The notes beneath the pieces were generated by a model, which saw only the letters and a program-made list of their open reading frames with translations, ran no database searches and was not told the origin of the DNA. 27,705 nt of DNA from Bacteroidales bacterium UBA1797 (lineage in GTDB: Bacteria > Bacteroidota > Bacteroidia > Bacteroidales > VadinHA17): the NCBI GenBank assembly GCA_002319885.1, contig DCFT01000017.1, forward strand, positions 1 to 27,705, written 5' to 3'. The position numbers were made by a program, and so were the translations under genes. Shown here piece after piece: positions 17,101-24,474 of the stretch. How positions within the stretch are numbered: the first letter of the stretch is position 1; each line of letters begins with the position of its first letter.

Positions 17101-17389
17101 AAGTATCATCAATATGATTAGCGAACCGCAGGTGGCAGATTGGTTTAAGGCCGATAACAAGGTATTAAAAGAAGCAGGAATCCTTCTTCCCGAAGGTATT
17201 ACAAGAAGGCCCGACAGAGTCATATTTTCGAATGGAAAAGCAACAATAATCGATTTCAAATTTGGTGAAGAGAATTCCCACTATAAAAAGCAGGTAGACC
17301 AATACAGGAATCTGCTTCTTGATATGGGATATAAAGAGATCGATGCTTTCATTTGGTACGTCGATAAAAATAAAATTGTAACTATTTGA
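14198..17389 (+). CDS. addA: AddA-like UvrD-family helicase-nuclease
   Basis: This 1063-residue protein is a superfamily 1A helicase with a C-terminal nuclease, as in the AddA/RecB subunit that processes double-strand breaks for RecA. In order: Walker A ASAGSGKT at 11-18; motif Ia AVTFTNKATAEM at 41-52; Walker B DEFQD at 388-392; motif III GDIKQSIYRWR at 419-429; motif V TIHKSKGLEF at about 737-746; motif VI NLLYVAFTRAKD at about 811-822. The C-terminal PD-(D/E)XK domain begins near 925 with GKLMHEVFE, then IIDFKFG near 1015 and QVDQY near 1031. An AddB-like protein is encoded two genes on. The gap to the following radical SAM gene is 3 nt, so the two are surely co-transcribed. AddA is favoured over UvrD or PcrA because of the fused nuclease. 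Confidence 0.9.
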   Translation: MGQGTLTIYSASAGSGKTYKLTSIYLENLFRSRYNYRKILAVTFTNKATAEMKSRILDHLHKLAVGKDSDYLEDLVKSTGKGEDWIRKEAHEILNSILHDFSRFSVSTIDSFFQRVLRSFAREVGLHSGFNIELDHTVILSAAVDEMISSAASDTQLKNWLITYAMSNIDEEKSWNLKEGIVSLSQELFKERFKILSVGERSKLEDKKFLLGYIENIRSISHSFEKILKGYGTKAEAVFLEFGLSDDMFYRKGQGIPGYIKTIISGNIKPPNSYVREIEKYPPRWSTGPITPMLESAIGAGLDKILLEAIHYYDENIVNYKSAESILSYIYALGILSDVLHNVHLITTSENSFLLSDAGELLNLITREDQSPFIYEKVGNRYENFMIDEFQDTSIIQWNNFYPLIENSMAEGHDNLVVGDIKQSIYRWRNSDWSILGKVLLGSVDNERIFSKALNMNWRSRSNIIRFNNTLFTIIPDQLDKSLSEETLPVSFKKLYSEAIQADPCRKDGGFVRLEFITNDKETKWQEVVLGRLPHVIESVQDKGYKASDIGIIVRDGKEGSQVLNTLIDYNNSLEKGTLYNFSTISSDSLLLSKSPVIDFIISVITVLNNPGDFISRAIMLRFYLMSTGNEEAEKVSLLSDNLIESSRAYFPEGYEIFLEMIRQLPLFEATENIIRFFRLGDYSWNVPFLNTFQDYIVSFTGNKNSDFQTFLDWWEESGRKKSVVLSDNQDAIRILTIHKSKGLEFKVVILPFLSWNLDHQASKQPVLWVKPDRSPFNDLGIVPVKYGKDLADTIFSDYYKEEKYSVYLDNINLLYVAFTRAKDVLYGFSVDNPKSENTVAGVLKNALTIIPEEKEGNGFLLNRLYDSENRIFMYGEIPMNKSGVSDKKKPISSKYYVSQTMESLKLKLHGENYFSSESQAIRKRINYGKLMHEVFEGINTLDDIPDAVRKLVLEGKLAEEESDGLGKSIINMISEPQVADWFKADNKVLKEAGILLPEGITRRPDRVIFSNGKATIIDFKFGEENSHYKKQVDQYRNLLLDMGYKEIDAFIWYVDKNKIVTI

Positions 17390-17392
17390 TCA

Positions 17393-18358
17393 ATGCTCAT
17401 CAGCAAAAAAAATAAAGTTTATCCATGGGGGCATGAAAGAAGATTCAACGCCTATTCCAATTATTTCAGAGGTATTTATGGTGCCAGGGTACAGAAGGTC
17501 TCAATTGATGCCGGTTTTAGTTGTCCAAACCGTGATGGGTCAAAAGGCTTAGGTGGATGTACATATTGCAATAATGAAGCATTTAATCCTTCATATTGCA
17601 AATCGGTAAAACCGGTATCGGAACAAATAAAGGAAGGAATTGAATTTCATAAATGGAGATATAATGAAGCGGTTTCATATCTCGCTTATTTTCAGGCATA
17701 TTCCAATACTTATGCTTCAATCGACAGGTTGAAAATGCTATATGAGGAAGCCTTAAGCTACCCGGGTGTTATTGGTCTTATTATCGGAACCAGACCTGAT
17801 TGCATCGACAATGAAAAACTCGAATATCTTAAGAAGCTTTCGGAGAAGTATTATATTGCCATTGAATATGGGATTGAGTCGTGTTTTAATAAAACGCTTA
17901 AACGTATTAATCGCGGACATACTTTTGAAGATTCGGTGGCAGCTCTGGAAAAAACGTCCGGTCTTGGAATTAATACCGGTGCGCATTTTATATTTGGATT
18001 ACCGGGAGAAACCCGTGAAGAAATGCTGAGTCAGGTGGATGTTATCTCTGCGTTACCTGTAAAAACAGTGAAATTTCACCAGTTGCAGATAATAAAAGGA
18101 ACTACTATGGAGATGGAGTATAAAAATAATCCTGGTGATTTTGAGCTCTTTACCTGGGAGGAGTATCTTTCTTTCATAATTGTATTTCTGGAGAGGCTTA
18201 ACCCGGAAATTGTGATCGAGCGTTTTACCGGTGAGGCACCTCCTCGATTTCTGACAGGAGAGGGCTGGGGCAAGAAGAGAACCGACCAGCTGGTAAATCT
18301 TATTGAAAAGCGGCTGGAGGAAATCGATACCTGGCAGGGAAAGTTATATATAAGATAA
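17393..18358 (+). CDS. TIGR01212/YhcC-type radical SAM protein
   Basis: This 321-residue protein has an Elp3/MiaB-like radical SAM fold. The cluster cysteines are C44, C56 and C59 in SCPNRDGSKGLGGCTYC, a CX11CX2C pattern rather than canonical CX3CX2C. This spacing is diagnostic of the TIGR01212 (YhcC) family. FQAYSNTYA at 100-108, GTRPDCI at 132-138, EYGIES at 158-163 and GAHFIFGLPGE at 196-206 are the family's later radical SAM motifs. IVIERFTGEAPP at 273-284 closes the barrel. The family's substrate is not known to me. The gene sits tightly between addA-like and addB-like genes, 3 nt after the first, which may reflect co-expression rather than a shared pathway. Confidence 0.88.
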   Translation: MLISKKNKVYPWGHERRFNAYSNYFRGIYGARVQKVSIDAGFSCPNRDGSKGLGGCTYCNNEAFNPSYCKSVKPVSEQIKEGIEFHKWRYNEAVSYLAYFQAYSNTYASIDRLKMLYEEALSYPGVIGLIIGTRPDCIDNEKLEYLKKLSEKYYIAIEYGIESCFNKTLKRINRGHTFEDSVAALEKTSGLGINTGAHFIFGLPGETREEMLSQVDVISALPVKTVKFHQLQIIKGTTMEMEYKNNPGDFELFTWEEYLSFIIVFLERLNPEIVIERFTGEAPPRFLTGEGWGKKRTDQLVNLIEKRLEEIDTWQGKLYIR

Positions 18359-18374
18359 AATACAAAAGAAAAAT

Positions 18375-18418
18375 TAGTTGCTGGTTGCCGGGTTCCTGAT
18401 CAATGCAACAAGCAACTA
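18375..18418. repeat. Inverted heptamer repeat forming a hairpin before addB
   Basis: TAGTTGCTGGTTGC (18375-18388) pairs with GCAACAAGCAACTA (18405-18418) at 13 of 14 positions around a 16-nt loop. The right arm continues as three heptamers (GCAACAA, GCAACTA, GCAATAA; 18405-18425), and the left arm is two such units inverted. No T-run follows. It overlaps the upstream candidate start of addB. Confidence 0.7.
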
Positions 18419-18432
18419 GCAATAAAAAACCA

Positions 18433-21330
18433 ATGACCTACTTTCTGGAAAAAATTGCTGAATCACTTCAAAACGAATTTGGAAACACTTTGAACAATCA
18501 TTGCCTTGTTTTTCCAAACAGAAGGGCAGGTCTGTATCTTATGAAGTACCTGGCAGCCAGGATCCAAAAGCCGGTTTGGGCCCCTTCAGTACTTACTATT
18601 AATGAGTTGTTCAGGTCATATTCTTCGCTGCAAACTGCAGGAAATGAAATACTTCTTTTTGAACTGTATAAGGTTTACAGTGAGATCAGAAACCCTCATG
18701 AGAGCTTTGATGAATTTTACTTTTGGGGCGATATGCTTCTTGACGATTTTGATGATGTGGATAAGTATCTTGTTGATGCTTCTTTGTTATTCCGGAATGT
18801 TCTTGATATTAAAAATATTGATCAGGAATTTGGCGGACTTACCGAAGCCCAGGTAGAAATAATCCGAAGGTTCTGGACAAATTTCAATATCGAAAAACCA
18901 ACCAGGGAAAAATCAGGATTTATAAGCATCTGGTCGGTTCTTTTTAATCTCTATTCAGCTTTCAGAAGTGCACTTAAAAAACAGAACCTGGCCTATGAGG
19001 GTATGATATTCAGGGAACTCGCTGAAGAATCAGAACATACTTTTAGCTCAGTGGGGGACTGGGACATGGTCCATTTTATTGGATTCAATGCGTTGAATGA
19101 ATGTGAAAAGGTATTTATGACCAGACTTAAAGAAGCGGGCAGGGCAAGGTTTTACTGGGATTATGATAACTCATATATTTCTGAGGGAAAGTTGAACTCT
19201 GCCGGCTTCTTTATGAGGGACAATCTGAGAAAATTCGGAAATGATATGCCTTCCGGCTGGATTTTTGATAGCATGCTTTCAAAAAATGCCCCTGATGTAA
19301 GTCGCAGAGTAATTGATACTTCCTCAGATGTTGCCCAGGTTAAGCTTGTATCTCAGTTATTAGAAGGGATACCAGGATTTACGGAAGAGAATGCTCATCA
19401 TACAGCAGTAGTCCTTGCGGATGAGAACCTTCTTATGCCCGTTCTGACCAGCCTGCCTGAAAATATGGGAGATATAAATATAACCATGGGGCATCCTCTC
19501 AAGCAGACACTGGTTTATACTTTGATAAAACACCTGATGGATCTTCAGACAAACGCCGGAGCATCAAATGGAATAGTCAGGTTCTTTTATAAAGATGTTA
19601 TTAGCATTCTTAAACATTCTTTGATATCCGGTTTGTTAAGCGAGTCGGATAATGAATTAGTCAGCGAAATTGTAAAAAATAATCTGACCAGAGTGCCTTC
19701 GGAGTTTTTTGCAAAATCAGAATCTCTTTCACATATCTTTAAAAAGCCACTTAACCCCGCTGATCTGTCAGATTATTTTAAGGATATTCTGTCGCTTGTT
19801 GCATTAGACGATGAAAAAACAAGTGAAAGAGCTGGTAAAAGCAGCGTAAAAGATAATATCAGGAACGAGTTTATCTACAGGGTGATTCTATCGATAAACA
19901 GGCTTGAAACAATTGTCAGAAGTCCTGAAATTTCTTTTACTACAGATACTTATATAAGGATCCTCGACAGAATGTTAAGAAAGCAGTCAATTCCGTTTTC
20001 AGGAGAACCATTGACCGGGATTCAGATAATGGGGATTCTTGAAACTCGTGCTCTCGATTTTAAAAACCTGATCATTCTCTCAGTTAATGAAGGCATTTTA
20101 CCAGCGGTTTCTGCAGGTTCGTCTTTTATCCCATATAGTTTACGTGAAGCTTTCGGTCTACCGTCAGTAAATCATCAGGAATCAATTTATGCATATCATT
20201 TTTACAGACTCCTTCAAAGAGCTGAAAATGTTACATTTATATATAATTCCAATTCCGAGGGATTACGCAGTGGTGAGATGAGCCGGTTCCTTATACAAAT
20301 GAAGTATGATAATGTATTGAAACCTGATTTTCTTGATCTTACCTTCGAAATTAAAACAAATCTTGCAACAAAGGAAAGTATTGAAAGGAATGAAGAACAT
20401 TCAAAACAATTGTTCTCACTTTTTCTGGATAACAACAATGGAAGATCATTTTCCCCTTCTGCGATTAATACATGGCTGAGTTGCAGGATGAAGTTTTATT
20501 ATCGTTATATCTGCCGTCTTAAAGAGCCCGAAATTATTACAACAGATATTGATCCGGCAATGCTTGGCAATATATTACATGAGATAATGAAGAATCTCTA
20601 TCAGCCTTTTATTGGAAAGGTTTTAACCAATGAAATACTTGAGGGAATATTAAAAGACAGGATGTTTCTGTTAAAAGTTATAACTGAAACAACCAATAAT
20701 AAGTTTAAAGCCGGCCGTGATGATTCTGTTAGTGGCAACGAACTAATAATCAAAGATGTATTAATGGCTTATGTAGTAAGGATTCTGAATTTGGATGCGA
20801 CGCTTTCGCCTCTTACCATCCTTAATCTTGAAACTACATTTGGATTCGCCTTGCCGGTTTCCAATAATGGCTCAATAACTGAAATTATTACAGGAGGTAA
20901 GATAGACAGGATTGATCTGGCAAGCGGAGTAACCCGCATAGTCGATTATAAAACCGGAATTGTTTCAGAATATATCAATTCCGTTGATGATTTATTTGTC
21001 GACGACAGGAAGAAAGATTCTGATGGGTGGCTGCAGACACTTCTCTATTGCGAGGCATATCTTGCATCAGGTAATGGCAGCATTGTCCGACCATCAATCT
21101 ATAAAATCAGGAAATCGGGAGGCATAGCTTCTTCAGATAAATTGAGATTGAAGACAGGCGGCAGAAGCGACATCTTCATTGAAAATTATATGGACATCAG
21201 AGAAGAATTTCTTGCGGGTTTGAACAATCTGGTAAATACCATTTTTGATAAAAACGAGTCCTTCGTGAAGACAACTGACGTGAGAGGAAAATGTTCTTAT
21301 TGCCCGTACAGGACTCTATGCATGAGATAA
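18433..21330 (+). CDS. addB: AddB-like nuclease with 4Fe-4S cysteine set
   Basis: I place the start at ATG 18433 (965 residues). An in-frame ATG at 18403 would add ten residues encoded by the hairpin repeat, which looks non-coding. The N-terminal CLVFPNRRAGLYLMKYL replaces a true Walker A site, so the helicase-like part is probably inactive, as in Bacteroidota AddB. LETRALDFKNLIILSVNEG is a motif V-like segment. The C-terminal PD-(D/E)XK domain has GNILHE (H716), GGKIDRID (D825 and D828) and VDYKTG (D838, K840). Four cysteines flank it: C684 in WLSCRMKFYYRY, then C954, C957 and C963 in KCSYCPYRTLC, the AddB-type 4Fe-4S brace. Partner of the AddA-like protein in end resection. Confidence 0.87.
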   Translation: MTYFLEKIAESLQNEFGNTLNNHCLVFPNRRAGLYLMKYLAARIQKPVWAPSVLTINELFRSYSSLQTAGNEILLFELYKVYSEIRNPHESFDEFYFWGDMLLDDFDDVDKYLVDASLLFRNVLDIKNIDQEFGGLTEAQVEIIRRFWTNFNIEKPTREKSGFISIWSVLFNLYSAFRSALKKQNLAYEGMIFRELAEESEHTFSSVGDWDMVHFIGFNALNECEKVFMTRLKEAGRARFYWDYDNSYISEGKLNSAGFFMRDNLRKFGNDMPSGWIFDSMLSKNAPDVSRRVIDTSSDVAQVKLVSQLLEGIPGFTEENAHHTAVVLADENLLMPVLTSLPENMGDINITMGHPLKQTLVYTLIKHLMDLQTNAGASNGIVRFFYKDVISILKHSLISGLLSESDNELVSEIVKNNLTRVPSEFFAKSESLSHIFKKPLNPADLSDYFKDILSLVALDDEKTSERAGKSSVKDNIRNEFIYRVILSINRLETIVRSPEISFTTDTYIRILDRMLRKQSIPFSGEPLTGIQIMGILETRALDFKNLIILSVNEGILPAVSAGSSFIPYSLREAFGLPSVNHQESIYAYHFYRLLQRAENVTFIYNSNSEGLRSGEMSRFLIQMKYDNVLKPDFLDLTFEIKTNLATKESIERNEEHSKQLFSLFLDNNNGRSFSPSAINTWLSCRMKFYYRYICRLKEPEIITTDIDPAMLGNILHEIMKNLYQPFIGKVLTNEILEGILKDRMFLLKVITETTNNKFKAGRDDSVSGNELIIKDVLMAYVVRILNLDATLSPLTILNLETTFGFALPVSNNGSITEIITGGKIDRIDLASGVTRIVDYKTGIVSEYINSVDDLFVDDRKKDSDGWLQTLLYCEAYLASGNGSIVRPSIYKIRKSGGIASSDKLRLKTGGRSDIFIENYMDIREEFLAGLNNLVNTIFDKNESFVKTTDVRGKCSYCPYRTLCMR

Positions 21331-21356
21331 ATTAATACATTCACAAAGAGATAATC

Positions 21357-21845
21357 TCATTTCTCCATTTCACGCTGCAAGGCTGCCATCTTTATCGCTG
21401 TAACAGCAGCCTCGTCGCCTTTATTGCCGTGTATCCCTCCGGCTCTGTTTACAGCTTGCTGCTGATCAAGCGTTGTAAGAACGCCAAAAATAAAAGGTAT
21501 ATTATATTCCATGTTCAGCTGAGTTATTCCCTGTGTTACTCCCTGGCATATATAATTAAAATGAGGCGTCTCCCCCTGGATAACACAACCAAGACATATA
21601 ATTGCATCCATATCATCATATTCTGCAAGGAATTGCGCTCCGAGTGTGAGTTCAAAACTACCCGGTACGTGTTTTATAACAATGTTTTTATCTGTAGCTC
21701 CGTGTTTCTTCAGGATCTTTACTGCACCGTCAAGCAGTGACCACGTTACCTCCATGTTCCAATCCGAAACTACAATTCCGAATCTCATATCGCTGGCATC
21801 AGGAACGAGTTTGGGATCGTAAGCCGATAAATTTGTTGTGCTCAT
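21357..21845 (-). CDS. ribH: 6,7-dimethyl-8-ribityllumazine synthase
   Basis: This 162-residue enzyme condenses 5-amino-6-ribitylaminouracil with 3,4-dihydroxy-2-butanone 4-phosphate, the penultimate step of riboflavin synthesis. The family normally forms 60-meric or pentameric shells. VSDWNMEV at 26-33 places W29 at the aromatic ring-stacking position. VPGSFEL at 60-66 and LGCVIQGETPHFNYI at 85-99 are the lumazine synthase signatures, with H95 as the catalytic His. R134 in VNRAGG is the phosphate-binding Arg. It is downstream of the TPR gene on the same strand, but a terminator-like hairpin sits between them. No other rib gene and no FMN riboswitch is seen nearby. Confidence 0.96.
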   Translation of the reverse strand: MSTTNLSAYDPKLVPDASDMRFGIVVSDWNMEVTWSLLDGAVKILKKHGATDKNIVIKHVPGSFELTLGAQFLAEYDDMDAIICLGCVIQGETPHFNYICQGVTQGITQLNMEYNIPFIFGVLTTLDQQQAVNRAGGIHGNKGDEAAVTAIKMAALQREMEK

Positions 21846-21864
21846 ACAGCTCTTTTTTTCAAAT

Positions 21865-21905
21865 TAAAAACGCATCTACTCAGGAGAAAATGAGCCGGAT
21901 GCGTT
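21865..21905 (-). terminator. Hairpin with T-run between the TPR gene and ribH
   Basis: On the minus strand AACGCATC (21898-21905) pairs with GATGCGTT (21869-21876), with a nested CTCA/TGAG stem (21891-21894, 21879-21882), and a short T-run follows. A second small hairpin, AGTTTC/GAAACT (21922-21927, 21933-21938), overlaps the TPR stop codon. It probably ends the TPR transcript only about 20 nt before ribH. It could instead act as an attenuator or processing site. Confidence 0.55.
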
Positions 21906-21936
21906 ATAGTGTAGTACAAGGAGTTTCTTTAGGAAA

Positions 21937-22623
21937 CTACTTAATAAGTATTTTTACCCTTGCAATATATTTTTCAATCGATGTACCTTCAGTACTCTCA
22001 GGATACTGGCTCTCAATCCTTTCGTACAGTTTTAAAGCATCAGCAAATTTCCCTTTTAACTCATATAATTCACCCGCCTTCATAAGATACAATGGTGTAT
22101 TAAAAGAATTATTGGCATAATCTGCTGCCTCGATATATTTTGAAATACCCTTATCAAGATCCCCTAATTCGACGTATGCATCTCCTGTTGCTCCAATGGA
22201 CAGAGATCCGATTACTTTATCTTTCTTTTTGTACTTGCCCAGAGTTTCTATTGAAGATTTAAAATCACCAAGGTGAAGATAACAGATTCCTGCATAATAT
22301 CTTGCAAGATTACCGGATTTGGTAAATTTATAGCTCTTAGCTATGTCGAGAAAGCCCAGATAGTTCCCATCTCCATTAAGAGCAAGTTTCATGGAATCTG
22401 ACGCAAAATAATTTTCCGCCTGGAACATCTGAGATTGTGCTTCATCATTTCTTTTGCCAAGATAGATTTTGCTAAGCCATCCCAGTCCAACCAATATAAC
22501 AACTACTGCTAATCCGATCAAAAGCGTTTTATAATTTTCTTCAAGATATTGCTCTGTTCTGGTAAGTGTTTCCTCAACACTCGAGATACTCGTTGGATTT
22601 ACATCCTTTTTATTTTTTGCCAT
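21937..22623 (-). CDS. Membrane-anchored TPR protein
   Basis: This 228-residue protein has a charged N-terminal region, one membrane helix (about 33-52, LLIGLAVVVILVGLGWL), and a soluble C-terminal part built from tetratricopeptide helices (about 60-225). ARYYAGICYLHLGDFKSSIE, a GDAYVELGDLDKGISKYIEA run and a LYELKGKFADALKLYERI run each follow the TPR pattern. The layout resembles YfgM-type proteins, with a short cytoplasmic N-terminus and TPRs facing the periplasm. The likely role is as a scaffold or periplasmic chaperone partner, with no catalytic site. It is divergent from recF. The order ribH, TPR protein, recF, DUF721 is one I recall as conserved in Bacteroidota, but no shared function follows from that. 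Confidence 0.82.
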   Translation of the reverse strand: MAKNKKDVNPTSISSVEETLTRTEQYLEENYKTLLIGLAVVVILVGLGWLSKIYLGKRNDEAQSQMFQAENYFASDSMKLALNGDGNYLGFLDIAKSYKFTKSGNLARYYAGICYLHLGDFKSSIETLGKYKKKDKVIGSLSIGATGDAYVELGDLDKGISKYIEAADYANNSFNTPLYLMKAGELYELKGKFADALKLYERIESQYPESTEGTSIEKYIARVKILIK

Positions 22624-22660
22624 ACCGGTCTTAAATAGTTAACTTCTGAATTTACCACCG

Positions 22661-22668
22661 CAAAAGTA
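22661..22668 (-). promoter_or_regulatory. Candidate -7 box for the TPR gene
   Basis: On the minus strand this is TACTTTTG followed by C, an exact TAnnTTTG match, 37 nt before the start codon. No -33 element lies at the right distance. Confidence 0.5.
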
Positions 22669-22917
22669 ATTTTTTTCAGCAAATTTTAAAACATTTAATT
22701 TAATGAATATCATGTCATATACAAAATAAATTGTATAGTCCTGAATATCAATATTATAACTTATGGCGTTTATCTTATGTTTTATTGATTTTCACTTTGT
22801 AAACCTGCTGATAAACAGGGAGAAGCTGAACTTACTCATATTCCTGTATATGGGTTCTTATCTTCCTGATTGTTAAAAAACCTACCGATAGTCTCTCCAG
22901 GGAGGTGATTTTTACAT

Positions 22918-22925
22918 TACTTTTG
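22918..22925 (+). promoter_or_regulatory. Candidate -7 box for recF-DUF721
   Basis: TACTTTTG is an exact TAnnTTTG match ending 25 nt before the recF ATG. No TTTG is found 19-21 nt upstream. Confidence 0.45.
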
Positions 22926-22950
22926 CCTATATCTTTTTATTTTACCTTCC

Positions 22951-24078
22951 ATGTACCTCAAGAGACTTGCCCTTACCAACTTTAAAAATTACGAGCTTAA
23001 CGAGCTTGAGTTTTCACCTAAAATAAACTGTTTCGTGGGAAATAACGGTGTGGGCAAGACTAATATTCTTGACGCCATTCATTATCTGTCTCTTACGAAA
23101 AGTTTTTTTAACAATATTGATAGTAGTAGCATAAGGCATGGTGAAGACTATTTCATTATTCAGGGCACGTTCGTCAGGGAGAACGAAGAAGATCAGATCT
23201 ATTGCGCTTTTCAAAAACAAAAACAGAAATTATTAAAAAGGAACGGGAAAGAGTATCAGAAACTTTCAGATCATGTGGGAAGATTTCCGGTTGTTATGAT
23301 ATCTCCTGCTGACAGCGCATTGATTACAGAGGGGAGTGAGGACCGGCGAAAGTTTATGAATAAAATTATCAGCCAATACAGTGCTGAATATCTCGATTCG
23401 GTTCTTCGTTACAGCAAAGCCTTACAACAGAGGAATAAATTACTGAAAGATATTAATTCGGCAGGTAGCAACGACAATGATATTCTTTCGGTATGGGATG
23501 CCCAGCTGGTAAAATACGGAAGTTTGATTTACAAAGAAAGGGATGTCCTGATTAATGAGCTCATCCCTGTTTTTCAGGAATATTACTCACTTATCTCTTC
23601 CGGCAAAGAATCTGTAAGACTGGTATACAAGTCACATCTTGCAGATGGCAATTTTACGGAGGCGCTTCTTAATTCCATAAACAAAGACAGATATCTTGAA
23701 TATACAACAGTAGGAATTCATAAAGACGATTTGCATCTTGAAATGAATGATTTTTCAGTTAAATTGCTTGGTTCCCAGGGACAACAGAAATCCTATCTGG
23801 TTGCATTGAAACTTGCAAAATTTGATTATATTAAAAGGAAAGCAGGCTTTTCCCCTATATTACTGCTTGATGACATTTTCGATAAATTTGATGCCGAAAG
23901 AGTTGAACAGATCATAAAATTAGTTGGCAATCATAGGTTCGGACAGATTTTTATTACAGATACGCACCAGAATCGCTTGCAGGAGATCCTGGCTTCCCAC
24001 AAGACAGATTATAAGCTTTTCAGGATTGCGGAAAATGGTAAAGTTGAAGTAGCTATGAACGGTATTGCTGTTAAATGA
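22951..24078 (+). CDS. recF: DNA replication/repair protein RecF
   Basis: This 375-residue SMC-like ABC ATPase binds DNA at gaps and helps load RecA through RecR and RecO. Walker A is GNNGVGKT at 30-37. The ABC signature is LLGSQGQQKS at 272-281. Walker B is PILLLDDIFDKFD at 302-314, with D307 and D308. The N-terminal LKRLALTNFKNYE is the usual RecF opening, and GIHKDD before the signature is another family motif. Its length is normal. It is the first gene of a two-gene unit: the last four bases overlap the start of the DUF721 gene (ATGA), which implies translational coupling. It is not next to dnaA or dnaN here. Confidence 0.96.
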   Translation: MYLKRLALTNFKNYELNELEFSPKINCFVGNNGVGKTNILDAIHYLSLTKSFFNNIDSSSIRHGEDYFIIQGTFVRENEEDQIYCAFQKQKQKLLKRNGKEYQKLSDHVGRFPVVMISPADSALITEGSEDRRKFMNKIISQYSAEYLDSVLRYSKALQQRNKLLKDINSAGSNDNDILSVWDAQLVKYGSLIYKERDVLINELIPVFQEYYSLISSGKESVRLVYKSHLADGNFTEALLNSINKDRYLEYTTVGIHKDDLHLEMNDFSVKLLGSQGQQKSYLVALKLAKFDYIKRKAGFSPILLLDDIFDKFDAERVEQIIKLVGNHRFGQIFITDTHQNRLQEILASHKTDYKLFRIAENGKVEVAMNGIAVK

Positions 24079-24365
24079 GACGGAGTAAGACCATATCGCT
24101 GGCTGAAGCTATGAATGATTACATCAGGGAGATGAATCTGGGCTCTAAACTGAGTGAAATTGCAGTTATTAACTCCTGGGAAGAGATTGTTGGAAAAGCA
24201 ATCAGTTCACGTACAACAAAAATTTTTATTAAGGATGGTATCTTACATGTCCATTTAAGTTCATCAGTGGTTAGAAATGAATTACTTATGCTCAGAGAAA
24301 CAATAAGGGAGAGGTTAAATCAAAAGGCCGGAAGCGAAGTTATTAAGGATATCATTCTGCGATAG
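24075..24365 (+). CDS. DUF721 (DciA-related) protein
   Basis: This 96-residue protein matches the DUF721 pattern: an N-terminal helix (SLAEAMNDYIREMNLGSKLSE), the conserved W35 in VINSWEEIVG, TTKIFIKDGILHVHLSSSVVRNEL as a two-strand segment at about 47-70, then a long helix. DUF721 is the domain of DciA, the loader or operator of the replicative helicase DnaB in bacteria without DnaC/DnaI. This short form corresponds to the DciA core. The start overlaps the recF stop by ATGA, so the two are made together. A role in helicase loading is inferred from the family. Confidence 0.8.
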   Translation: MRRSKTISLAEAMNDYIREMNLGSKLSEIAVINSWEEIVGKAISSRTTKIFIKDGILHVHLSSSVVRNELLMLRETIRERLNQKAGSEVIKDIILR

Positions 24366-24474
24366 ACCTGAAGTTCCCCAACTATTTGCCATCTTAATGC
24401 TTTGCCCACATAGGTCGGACATGAAGACAGATCTAAGGTCATAAAATCTTCGAAACTGCAATATTATCTGGCGA

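Larger units (their letters stand above)
22624..22950. other. 327-nt divergent intergenic region, TPR gene to recF
   Basis: No gene is supported here. It contains a -7 box for each flanking gene, near its two ends. Between them I see only AT-rich DNA and two weak stems (CCTG/CAGG around 22804-22819; TCTCC/GGGAG around 22893-22904). The GGGAGGTG at 22899-22906 resembles a Shine-Dalgarno sequence but is over 40 nt before the recF start and precedes no obvious small ORF. Confidence 0.5.

Noticed and set aside
21846..21936. FMN riboswitch upstream of ribH.
   Set aside because: The gap is under 100 nt and shows two simple hairpins, not the multi-stem FMN aptamer.
22899..22906. Shine-Dalgarno-like GGGAGGTG before a hidden small gene.
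   Set aside because: No plausible start codon and open frame follow at the right distance, and recF begins over 40 nt later.
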